Assembly: GCA_019915015.1 (NCBI GenBank)
Contig: JAHBBC010000015.1
Location: 372,001 to 436,000, forward strand
Reading direction: 5' to 3'
Source: Auriscalpium vulgare
Taxonomy: Eukaryota; Basidiomycota; Agaricomycetes; Russulales; Auriscalpiaceae
Length of the DNA stretch: 64,000 nt
The notes under the pieces were generated by a model. It saw only the letters and a program-made list of their open reading frames with translations, had not been told where the DNA came from and ran no database searches. Each line of letters starts with the position of its first letter. Position 1 is the first letter of the stretch. This document shows positions 48,741-58,793 of this stretch, piece by piece. The position numbers and the translations under genes are program-made.

Positions 48741-50904
48741 GGAGACGGCGTGAGAAGGAGATGCAACTTATGAAGAGCCGACGACGTCCCACCCGCCCGC
48801 CAGGTAAGATATGTCAGTACACGAATCGTATCAGGCCGGGAAGAAAGACAGAGCTAAATGCGAACTTGTCCCCTTCAGGGACCCGGCGGGCACGAGAGAG
48901 AGAAGAGAAAAGGAAAGAAAGGACCCGATGCCTCGCAGACTTTGGCCCCTTCAGGACCCACGGAAGCACCGCCCGCAACCTAGGGACACCCATCCACCAG
49001 CCCGTACCAGCCCAGGCTCATACCATCGCCCTCAACGCCACCCGACCACGACGACCACGACGACCACGACGACCACGACCACGATCACGATGACCACGAA
49101 CCACGACGGCGATACAGAGAAAGAAGACCAAGAGTAGGAACGCACCGCCCTCGTTGGCGAGGGATGTGGGCGACTATGGCGGCGGCGGCGGCGAGCGTCG
49201 AGAGACAGGCAGGGACGCCTGGCATATGGCGGTATGGCAGTGTGAGTGGTGGAGGCTGACGGAGGGGGGACGCTATGGCCAAGGGAGACAGCACGCCAGC
49301 ATGGGCTCGAGCCTAGGAAGGGGGGAGGAAGGGGGGAAGGTGGTGGTCGAAGGTCAAGAGACGATGGGGGTCAAGTGGGAGGAGGGGGCGGATTAAATAC
49401 CTGGCGGGGGGCTGACTATGTGGCGCACGACCAAATAAATCCCGCGTGCACCAAACCAAGGCGCGCGACCGCGAATTGCGTCCCGCCGGGCCCGCCAGTG
49501 GAGATCTTGCAACGTGGCGTACCCAAGTAGACAAGAAGACGAATATGAGGACCAAGAAGCTTGCTGGGAGCGCGGCGGGCAGCCAGGAGGCTTGGAGGGC
49601 GGCTGGCAAGCTGCGGGGCGTCCCGCGCGCGCCGGTACCGCGTCGCGTCGACATCACGTGATATGTGTTTCTTGGCGGGAGTGCGCTATTTCTGCCGCCG
49701 AGCGCGCAAGGACGGCATGCTGGGGACTAGTCTGCAGCCAAAGTTCACTGACTTGTCGAGCATGCCTCTGGATTATGCAGCCGCCCAGGACAGCGAGATG
49801 TCGACGCCGGAGCCGAATGCACAAAGTGGAGGGTACGGGGCCGCAGAGCTCCTGAGGTGCACCCATTAGTCGGGAACTGGATTTACGTACCTCATTATCC
49901 ATGTGCTTCGGCTTTGTCGCACATGAGCTGAGTAGGCGTCACACGATGGCTCGGCGTAAATCGCGCAGTCAGGCTCATACTTCCGATGCATTCAAACGCC
50001 TGGGTGCATTTATATATACCCACGACATTGCTCGTATTAGACGTAAAGCTGGTACAGTAGGTACCTGTGAGCGGCACCGAGTCCTGGTCAATAACACACC
50101 AACCGAAGTCCGCCAAGGATAATGGATACTCACAAGATCCCTCCCACTCGCACTCCCCAACTCTATCCCCTGACAAGCCCTATCCGCGCAGCAAGCTGCC
50201 GCGCCTGCTGCGCGCGCAGGCGTTTCGTGCGCGCCAGAACGAGGAAGAGCGCGCCGCCTACGAAGAGCACATTACACGCGACGAATTCGAGGAAGTCAGC
50301 GCGCTCCTGCTCGACGATGCGCCCACACGACTCCCATGCGGGTGTTTCGCCTTGCTGTGGCTGGGACTCTGGAGGGCCGGAGGTTTCGTATGAGGGCGGC
50401 CGCAAAGGTTCGTGTGTGAGTGAGTCGGGAGGTAAGGACGAGGGGGCTTGCGCGGAACAGTGTACGAGCCGCCGGTTGCCGAATGGTTGGCAGAAGGGCT
50501 CGCTCAGCTGGTTGCGACGAACATGAACGGTGGAATCGGCAATTTAGGGTGGCAGCACACTCACAGCGTCGCTGGGACATGGCTCGCATGGCCCGAATGG
50601 CCGACAGAGGGTGGCAGAGTCATTGGCAGGACGTGACTGCTGTGCGGAGGCCGACGACAGACATAGCAGCAGGACTCTGGAGGGACTCTACGTCAGTCAC
50701 ATATTCGACCCATCGATGAAAGGGCGTCCGCACAGGACGAGGCTCGTGAACTCTCTTGAACACAGCGCAGAGAGCAGCATGAAGTTGGCATGAAGGGACA
50801 AGAAGCGTGGGAACCGTGGGGAGAAGCCAACGCGTTGAAGTCGCTACCCTCGTCGACTCCTCTAAACTCTTCCTACGCCAACTCCCAGCCAGTCTATCGC
50901 TGCC
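48741..50904. other. 2.2 kb region without a secure gene
   Basis: Contains a CCACGACGA microsatellite, a G-rich stretch (49150-49400), and a TATATATA at 50011. An open frame at 50140-50393 (KLPRLLRAQAFRARQNEEER) looks protein-like but has no start or consistent upstream exon. I leave it unannotated as a gene. Confidence 0.4.
49042..49100. repeat. CCACGACGA microsatellite
   Basis: Nonamer repeats of CCACGACGA, about four copies, then decaying to CACGATCACGATGACC. Confidence 0.75.
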
Positions 50905-51941
50905 ATGTCGCGCCGTGCAGCTGTTATCGAAGAATTTGACGACGACACAGACCTCCCGCTCCCGTCGCGACCGCTGCCCAACACCGGCGCACGCGGCGCG
51001 ATTCTCGAGGAAATCACATTCGACGACGATGCTCCCCAGTCAAGTGACGATGAGGAGGCGCCGGAGCTGCGCGAGCCTTCACCGGGCCCCGCCGCAGGCC
51101 CGTCTCCCTCAAATGAGGGCTCTGTGACAGACATCACGCCGTATAAGAAGTGTGTACCCATGTCTGCTCTTCGCCGCAAACGCACCCGTGCCATCCTCCC
51201 ATCGCACCGTACACCGCCAGCACATGCTCACATCCGCATAGATGGACATGCATCTACCCCATCTACATCGACGCGAAGCGTCCGTACGGGACCGGCACCC
51301 GGCGCATCCCACGGGCAAAAAGCGTGTGGTGGCCGCTCAGCAAGGACATCGCGGACGCGTGCTCGCGGCTCGGCTTGGGCACGCTGCACGAGGTGAACAA
51401 GCAGCACCCGAGTGACTGGGAGAACCCGGGGCGTGTGCGTGTGCAGTGGAAGAAGGACGGGCGGCTTATGAACCCGGGCATCAAGACCAGTGCGTGGCCT
51501 CTCTATCACACCCCTTGCTCGCCATGCTGATGTAGGCGTGCAGAGAAACAGCTGCTGGAGACCGTATCCTTCCAGATCCAGCGCATCAAGTCCGACAACA
51601 TCCCCCGCGAACCGTACACATATCCTGCCCCCCCGCCCCCGCCCACCGCGAAGCCGTCCAAACCCAAACTGGTCTCGAATAAATCTACGACGTCGGTCGC
51701 TGCGGGCAAAGCGAAGGCGGAGGTGAAGCCCTCACAAGCGGCCGGGCGCCCGCTGCCGACACCGCCGGAGCCTGCGCCGTCGCTCGCGAGCCGCGTGTCG
51801 TCGTACTCGCCCGCGCTCGCATCGGGCGTGCTGATTGACACGGTGAAGGCAGGCATGAACGCGACGGAGGGTCAGCCTGCGGTGGGCGGAGCGGCGCCGG
51901 GCGGGAAGGGGAAGCGGAAGGTCGTGCGTGTGAGGCAGTAG
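50905..51941 (+). CDS. SEC65: Signal recognition particle subunit SRP19 (Sec65)
   Basis: Binds SRP RNA helices 6 and 8 and helps load SRP54. Starts MSRRAAVIEEFDDDTDLPLP, then an acidic N-terminal extension typical of fungal Sec65. The SRP19 core is unmistakable: WTCIYPIYIDAKRPYGTGTR, RRIPRAKSVWWPLSKDIADA, LHEVNKQHPSDWENPGRVRV and QWKKDGRLMNPGIKTKKQLL. Two introns, the first closing as YKK/WTC, the second as KT/KKQ. The C-terminal tail is basic and Pro-rich, ending KGKRKVVRVRQ. About 260 residues. Cytosolic/nucleolar by family. Intact. Confidence 0.93.
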
Positions 51942-52693
51942 AACGGGACGTGCGGCCAAATGAATGCTCGTGTATTGGTGTGTATGCGTGTAGTTTTTTG
52001 TTGCGGTTTGACCGCTGTGCAGGCATGTGCGTGCCAATCATCGGACGACCACCGTTGGTCAAGATGCGCTTTCTCATGCCTCGCCACATGCCTCGATCAT
52101 CGGAACGCTGCATCCACCTCACAGCAGATGCGAAGTGGTGTTCGCTGTGGTAGCGTGGCATTGAGCGAGCCCAAGGACTCGGTGTAAGACCATCGATGCT
52201 GCACGAATGCCATCATCCAACGAACAGATCGCCGACAAACAGCGCCTGGCATCGATTACAAGGGCCGCCTCTATAGTACTCCTCCGACATTTCAATGGCA
52301 CGCCTGTCCCACGACGCACTTCTCGATGACTCTGAGGCCATGAAGACATGTACTACCGGCTGATCGACTATCATCGGCCGCGTTCGTTCAGTCTGCTTCC
52401 AGGAGACTAATGAAGACAGTGACCACTGACCAGTTCGAAGCCCTAACCTCAGGATATGGTCTATGCATCCCCCGAGTCGGAGTCGGACGGACATCGTCGC
52501 TAAGGTTGATCGAGCCGCTCTAACACATCGTCGCGGGTACTCCGGGCTCCCACACGCTGTCCACCTTCAATAAGCTGGGCGCAAACCCATGGGGAAGAGA
52601 GAAAGCGACAATCCATCCTAGGTTGTCCGCGTGAATTCTGCAACCAGTTTGGACACCTGTTCTGTCATCGATAGGACACCGTGTGGGTCGGAG
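51942..52693. other. Intergenic region
   Basis: 750 nt of SRP19 3' UTR and DLH paralogue C promoter; no gene supported. Confidence 0.45.
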
Positions 52694-52701
52694 TATATAT
52701 A
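52694..52701 (+). promoter_or_regulatory. TATA box of DLH paralogue C
   Basis: TATATATA 54 nt upstream of the ATG at 52755, followed by a C/T-rich leader. Confidence 0.6.
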
Positions 52702-52754
52702 GGGATCCGCTGCTCCCACCGCTCTTCGTCTTGACCTCTTCCCTCCACACAACA

Positions 52755-53972
52755 ATGAGTTTCTGCGAGCACTGTGTTCAAGGTGCGTGCATTTGTGGAC
52801 ACACGGCCCAGATTGTCGGGTCAACACCTACTAAAAGCCGAGCATTGTGGCTGATGTCTCACTTTTTTGCTCCTTGTAGGCGTCCGCCACGAAGGTGACC
52901 CCGAGGGTGAGCAGAACAAGCCGGACCGCCTGCGTAGCTGGCGAAACTAGGTACTGACCTCGCGCCACCAGGGACGACTGAGACGATCAACGGTATTAAG
53001 ACGTATGTCGCGATCCCGAAAGGCGACTACCCCAAGGACAAGGCCGTCCTCTACCTTCCCGATGTCTTCGGTGTCTTGGAGCTCAAGAACCACCAGGCGC
53101 GTCGCTTTTCATATCCCGTATCCTCCCTACTGACGTCCGCCGATAGCTCTTGATTGACGCCTTCGCGCAGAACGGCTTCCAGGTGTATGGGCCGGACATC
53201 TTCGAGGGCGACCCCGTGCCTGCTAGCTTTCTCGACGGAGACGGCAAGCCGTTCGACCTCCAGAAGTGGTTCCCCTCGCACTCCGCCGAGCGCACCGGGG
53301 GCTTCGTACGCAAGCTCATCGACGGCCTCAAGGAGCGCGGCGTGACGCGCTTCGCGGCCGTCGGATACTGCTATGGCGGTGCGTCGTTTGCGCGGGTGCC
53401 CCGTACTATGTACGGGAAACTGACATGACGGATACGGTGGGCGCACAGGGAGGCTCGTGTTCGACCTTGCGCTGGACAACACGATCGCGGTCGCGGCGAC
53501 CGCGCACCCGTCGCTTCTGCAGCCCGCGGATATCGACGTACGCCCGGTTGCCTCCGTCAAACACCATTGATTCTTGGAGCTGATCGCGCGCGTATAGGCG
53601 TATGCGGAGAAGTCGAAAGCTCCGCTGCTGGTCGAGGCATGCGAGGTCGACGCGCAGTGGCCTAAGGAGAAGCGCGAGCAGGCGGAGAACGTCCTTGGCG
53701 GTGGCAAGTTCGCGCCTGGGTTCAAGCAGGATTACTGGCCTGGCTGCGAGCACGGCTACGCGGTAAGTCTCTCCCTTCCTCACGCACCAACAACCCGTCC
53801 ACTGACGTGGGAATTCAATCAACCAGGTCCGCGGCGATTTGGTGAGTGGCTGTTCAACGCGTTAGGGGGACACGGCTAATCTTGTGCCCGGATGTAGAGC
53901 AAGCCTGAAGTGAAGGCAGGCAAGGAGGGCGCGTTCAAGAACACCGTCGAATGGTTCATCAAGCATCTGTAA
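52755..53972 (+). CDS. Dienelactone hydrolase family protein, paralogue C
   Basis: Intact DLH-family alpha/beta hydrolase; substrate unknown. Exons: 52755-52782, 52880-52906, 52972-53096, 53147-53378, 53449-53537, 53598-53762, 53827-53841, 53898-53972. Starts MSFCEHCVQG; Cys in AAVGYCYGG, Asp in ACEVDAQWP, His in GCEHGYA; ends NTVEWFIKHL. The exon 53147-53378 is 232 nt, exactly the sum of the 96 and 136 nt exons of copies A and B, so one intron is missing here. The third intron (53097-53146) begins GC rather than GT. Most diverged of the copies. About 250 residues. Confidence 0.9.
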
Positions 53973-55467
53973 GTCTGTGGTGCTGTCAGGCGCCATCTTT
54001 TGGTCGACGTGCGATGCAGCGGTAGCGCAGGTGGGAAATACGCGCGGTTGTAAGGAATCTGTGAAGTCCAATGAAATGTGTCTTTGTTGTATGAGCGGTG
54101 TGAATTAATCGATGGGTGAAGTACGGCATGCTGAATGAAAGGGATAACGCGCCCAGAATCAATGGCAGTGGCAGTCGTCAAACGCCTGTGGGTAAGAATT
54201 GGTGACTGACGGAATTTCGTGTTGCGCAGGTTAGGACTCCAGAGAGTACCGAAGTGGTTCGCTGGCGGACATCAGCTCTAGTATGAGTAGTATTCACATA
54301 TCGATATTCCAGCTTGCTATCTTTGACTTCACACATTCATCAACATCGGCCAAGTTGGCAGCCTGGTACACTGTCATTTTGTTGAGTCCTGACGGCGAGT
54401 GCAAGAACGATAGGCCTGAACTTTCATATTCTACTGATGCGCTTCGAGGTGGAAAAGCGCCGATGCTCCTCATACCTGATTACAGTAAGCGCAGTTGGAT
54501 ATATTTACCGTCGCAAGATGCACAATTCGGAGATGCAAAGGGTCGGGTGGGAGTTGGAAGGGACGGAAGGGTCCGAAAGGGAATACTTAGTCGCTGGTCT
54601 GCGTAGATCGCGAGCAGAAATTGGGATGTTCGGCCTTCATGAGACGGTCGGCGGCGACAAACACATACGCAGCGTCGAGCCAAGTCCAGGGGCCGACAAG
54701 ATCGTTTACAACAGGAACGAGAGCCTTACTGGCCTTACTCTACCTGGCGACCCTTTTTGTTTCCAGGAGCATACAAGCTTGATACAAGCCGCACTCACGG
54801 GGAATGCCATACAACGTAGCAGATGGCTCTTCAGCGTTCAGCGCCGTCTGATTTTGTATTGTTCCGGCAAGCAGTGTGGTGAAGATGAAGAAGCGCGTGG
54901 TTGTGTGTCGTTCGCATTTGAAAGGTCGGAGAGGATAGATCCTGCTCGGAAGCGTTCGGAAAGCTTCGACGGTATTGATTCCGACTCGAGGGAAGAAATA
55001 ACTTGATTGGGAAACGAGAGCATCATCAGGCAAAAACGACACAGAACTCGCGTTGCAATGAACCGATACACTCCGAGAGCGAGCACCGACTCATAGCCAT
55101 CATCTGGCGGAATTTGTCTCCGTAGCTGACTCAGAGGCGGAATTAGAGTTCCTCGAACCCCCGCAAAGCTTGGCACCAGCGGTCGTCTCGGGGTAGCACC
55201 GTTGGATTGGCTCGATGATTATTTGCGAGACGGGCCCTGCAATTCCTGCAATCCGTCTCCGCCGTTGAAGGAAATTGGGAGGAAAGGTAGGAGTCGCGTC
55301 GTTTGACTTTTAATAGGGACATTGGCAAGGTCTGCCAGATTACTGTGGCATTTGGTCGGCTCGGCTGAGTATTTCACGATGAGTCTAGCCTTGCACTTTC
55401 GACGTTTCGCTGGATGATGCTGGAGGTCAGCCAGGGGTCCTCGTTGCGGTACCGACTTTTGGAGGGG
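53973..55467. other. 1.5 kb region with only weak coding hints
   Basis: A minus-strand frame (54610-54740) reads ALVPVVNDLVGPWTWLDAAY and FVAADRLMKAEHPNF, which looks protein-like, but no consistent splicing or start was found. A plus-strand ORF of 189 codons overlaps it. This may be a decayed gene. Not annotated as coding. Confidence 0.35.
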
Positions 55468-55473
55468 TATAAA
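55468..55473 (+). promoter_or_regulatory. TATA box of DLH relic D
   Basis: TATAAA 29 nt upstream of the relic's ATG at 55502; retained from the ancestral DLH promoter. Confidence 0.55.
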
Positions 55474-55602
55474 CCAAGGAGTGAGATACTGCTCGTCCTT
55501 GTGTTCTGCACACTTTTTCACGATGAGTTTTTGCAAGCGTTGCTCACCTGTTGAACTCTGTTCACTTGTTCGTCTGCAGGTGTGCGGCACCAAGGGGAGC
55601 CC

Positions 55603-55611
55603 GAGGGTGAG
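55603..55611 (+). repeat. Left target-site duplication
   Basis: GAGGGTGAG, repeated exactly at 56611-56619; the same sequence is present once in DLH paralogue C at 52903-52911, confirming it as the original target. Confidence 0.85.
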
Positions 55612-56610
55612 AGTCTTTGTCTTTTCGCCGGTAGGCTACCTACTTAATCCGGAAGGTGGATTATGTCAGATTCTGCCGGCGCGGCGGCAGCTGTCGGACT
55701 TTGTATTCAGCTGTAAATAACAAAATAATGATAATAATAGCAGTTATATCGAACAATGAGAACTGGCCCGGAGAACTCAACCACTCGACCACAACTCCCC
55801 TTCCCTCTCTTCCTCCCCCTCCCCAACCTTTGTCGTCCTTCGTCGTCCCCACTCGCAGCGCTGCCATGTCCTTCGGTCAATTTCGCGTCAATATTACGTC
55901 GGCATCAGCTTCTCCCTCGCGCCTGCCCGATCTGGCGACCTCGGCTCCCACGTCGGCGCGAACGTCGACCCCGCAACTTGTTGAGTGCCCAAAAGCTTTG
56001 AGTGGAAGTGCACAAGGCATCGGGAGGAGTTATGGAGGGCAGAATGGGGAAAGGGACTCGAGGTACGAATTCATGGAGTGGCCTGAGGACTAGCTGAATG
56101 GCCACAGTTGAGTAATAAAAGTATGTTGAGCATCGGCGCGCACACACTAAACACTCACACGGAGATCGCTAAGCTCGAGATCGGACGATCGAATCTAAGC
56201 GCACGCGCTGCTCGTCCTCCGCCAGTCCTCTGCCCCGCCTCGGGAAACTGTGCAAGAGAGCGGTCGGGAGTCGGGATGGGCTCACTGCGCTCCGTGCCGT
56301 GATGGATGGCCACACTCCCGCCGCACCACCCGTAGATTACTGTATTCGTCGGTAGTACTCTTGAATCCAACACATTTCGTGTCTTTACTGCCCTTCTACG
56401 CGTGGAAAAATCCGTCCTGGCCACAGCAAATACTTATATATCACATGGCCTGTGGATTGTACATGTGTCCCGCATTTAATTTGTAATTACAGTAATAACT
56501 GAGGATAAACTACGAGATGTAGCGGAGCTACAAAAAAAGAGGGATGCCGAAGGTTCGCCGAGCCACCTTCCGGATTTAGTAGGTGACCTACCGGCGAAAA
56601 GACGCCAACT
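55612..56610. mobile_element. 999 bp non-autonomous DNA transposon with TIRs
   Basis: Terminal inverted repeats of about 48 bp, 55612-55659 and 56563-56610. They share AGT, then GTCTTTTCGCCGGTAGG, then ACCTACT, then AATCCGGAAGGTGG, with short mismatches between. The element is flanked by an exact 9 bp duplication. A 9 bp TSD and long TIRs fit the Mutator-like (MULE) superfamily; hAT would give 8 bp. No transposase is encoded, so it is non-autonomous. Inside it sits a TATA-poor 76-codon ORF (55866-56093). Confidence 0.85.
55866..56093 (+). CDS. Small ORF inside the transposon
   Basis: 76 codons, MSFGQFRVNITSASASPSRL to EFMEWPED, Ser/Pro/Thr rich, after a C/T-rich leader that looks like a fungal promoter. 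No recognisable domain; it may be captured host sequence or chance. No intron seen. Confidence 0.3.
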   Translation: MSFGQFRVNITSASASPSRLPDLATSAPTSARTSTPQLVECPKALSGSAQGIGRSYGGQNGERDSRYEFMEWPED

Positions 56611-56619
56611 GAGGGTGAG
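56611..56619 (+). repeat. Right target-site duplication
   Basis: GAGGGTGAG, partner of 55603-55611. Confidence 0.85.
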
Positions 56620-56755
56620 CCGCTGTGTCCTGCGCATACGTAGGCAGAAGTAACGTTGCGCTCGCTAATATTGTTCCTCGCGCTCTCGTAGAACAATCCT
56701 ATAATTCCAAAGACCAAAGAGGGCGCGTTCAATAACACAGTTGAGTGGTTTGTAA

Positions 56756-58793
56756 GTGTCCACGTCGCCTCTGAACTGGCCGGTTCGCTCTATCAGTTTG
56801 AACGCTCAATATTCGGTTTACTCACGGGCGATATCATGTTCCGTGGCTAACGCAGGCTTGAGGGCGATAAGCACGACGCCAAGAGCGCCTTAAAATATTG
56901 AGCATCGCAAGAACCGGGGGCCAGTATTGAGTAAAGATGAGCTCTTCATGTGGATCGTCTATAGCGCATGCACGGTAGCGAGAGTTGGGTGCCCTGAATG
57001 CCTGAAAGTGCGACGGCTGGAGTGTTTGGCAGAAAGGTGCAGAACAGTCGAGTCCTGAGGCAAGCGAAGCCGGATAACAAACCTAGGGATGTCAGTCTAG
57101 GTGGTATGGGTTTGCGTACCAAATTACAAGCCAACTGCAACTCGAAGCTTGAAGCTTGACGTCCCGGCCCATGTTACGGCTTCAACTCAGTCGTGTCGGC
57201 CGAGCAAGCCGACGCACCAATGAGAATTTGTCGCCCAAACCGGAAATCTTATCGACCATCGCGATGCGATTTCCAGCCACCTGCGTCCTCCACCTTTCTT
57301 TTTGACGACGACCACGTCCTGCACGCAGCCTCGCCCTTGCATCGGCTTTCCCAGCGCTGACTTCGCATGTATGCATTTTTGCTGACGGGTATCGATGCGC
57401 CGTGTTGCTTTCCATCTTTTTTTCGAGAAAGTTCAGTTCCTGTTCTTTTGACGTGTAACAGGGACATCGGCTGGGTCTATGCTTTCATTTATGCGCATCA
57501 TGGGATGAGCGTACGTGGGATGGCTGCATCTCATACATCATGTACGAGTAGACTGGTGGTGTGGGACTGGGCGGCGTCGCTGTGATGACGCGAGGGTCTC
57601 GTCGTCGTGGTGCGCTCGCGATATCACGAGCGCCAGGAGGTGAGTGTCTAGGCCGTCTCGTGCGCTGGATTGATTTGCTCATCGCACTTGTAGCCAGGTA
57701 ATTGCAGCTGTACTTCGCGATTGGGCTGTGGACCGCCTCTGCCTTATCCGGTGTACGTAGCCAATAGCTCGATGTCCAGCAGCTAGCTCGCCGCAATAGA
57801 CAGCCCTGAACCCGTAATCTCTGTTATGCATAGCGTTCGGCAGCTTGCGGTCAGTCAGTTCAGTCGAGACACTTCTTCTCTATGCGTTGTCGTCGGAAGG
57901 ATCAGGCCAGGCTGTCCGTTGCCTTCTGTGATACAATTGACGTCTCGTTGTTCTTTCCAGAGTCTCTCGCTATCTGAGCGACGTTCGCTGATTCTTGCTC
58001 GGGCTCGTCCGGACACCCACGGTGCAGCGCCTCATATCGATTGCTCTTGTCTTCTGGCAGCGGTCTGGGCTGATGGTGATCTCTGGCTTCCGTCGCCGTG
58101 TCTCGGTAGGCACCCGCTCCGCGCGCCTGCCCATCTAGTTCGGGGACCTGTGCTCGGCGTCTCCTCGCGAATCATGGGAATCGCCATCCTACGGCAGTGC
58201 TCTTACGTGTCGATCTAGTGGTGGGGCTCGATGGCGGCAAAGTTCCCATGAGCTCACCCTGAGCTCACCACTTTCTGGGGTCGGGTTGTCTTCTGCTGGT
58301 CGTTCGATCCCGGATCTTTGTCGGTTGTCAGCGTCTTCCATCACGTCTGGCGACCGCGCTGCCACCGTGCTTTGACGACGCTGCTAGCAGCTCGGTGCGG
58401 TCGGCGCTGGCCCGGGCGGGGTCAGCAGCGCTGATTGTCGCGCTCGGTCAGGCGCGACAAAGATCCGCCTGAAGATGCGCGTGACGAGCGGATGAGCGCA
58501 TCGTCAAGACCGGTGCGGGGTGCGGTCGTAATGGGGGGGAGGGGCAGCCGTTCGAGGCCCGAATTTCGAGGAAAAGAGCGCTCCAGCGTGGCCGAGTCTC
58601 GCAAAATCTGGAAGCGGTGCCGCATTACCCCGGATCACGTGCCCCAGGTTGCCCGAACGGGACGAGGAGTAGAGTTTTCAGTTGCCCTGCGCCGAATGCG
58701 TGAACGCCCTGCGGATGGTCAACTACGCTCTTTAACCCCTTCTCCCATCTCCACGGCACTCTCCCCCCATACACCATCCTCCTCCCCGTCATC
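56756..58793. other. 2 kb region without a supported gene
   Basis: ORFs up to 190 codons on both strands but none with recognisable motifs or splice structure. The last 100 nt form the C-rich leader of the carboxylesterase. Confidence 0.4.

Larger units (their letters stand above)
55502..56755 (+). pseudogene. Dienelactone hydrolase relic D, split by a transposon
   Basis: The start ATGAGTTTTTGCAAGCGTTG equals exon 1 of the other copies (MSFCKRC) but lacks its donor. Exon 2 (from 55579, GVRHQGEPEG in the same register as copy C) ends at the 9 bp duplication GAGGGTGAG, which spans the exon-2/intron-2 border. The element at 55612-56610 follows. After it, the middle exons are absent, yet the last exon survives at 56692-56755 (PKTKEGAFNNTVEWF). 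So the gene lost exons 3-7 and is non-functional. Confidence 0.8.

Noticed and set aside
49561..49869. ORF of 102 codons
   Set aside because: Nothing recognised, and GC-rich composition readily gives such ORFs here.
50067..50393. Open frame KLPRLLRAQAFRARQNEEER
   Set aside because: Protein-like composition but no ATG, and no upstream exon joins in phase despite a TATATATA at 50011.
54437..55006. Plus-strand ORF of 189 codons
   Set aside because: No recognisable motif or intron structure; overlaps a more protein-like minus frame. Probably a shadow.
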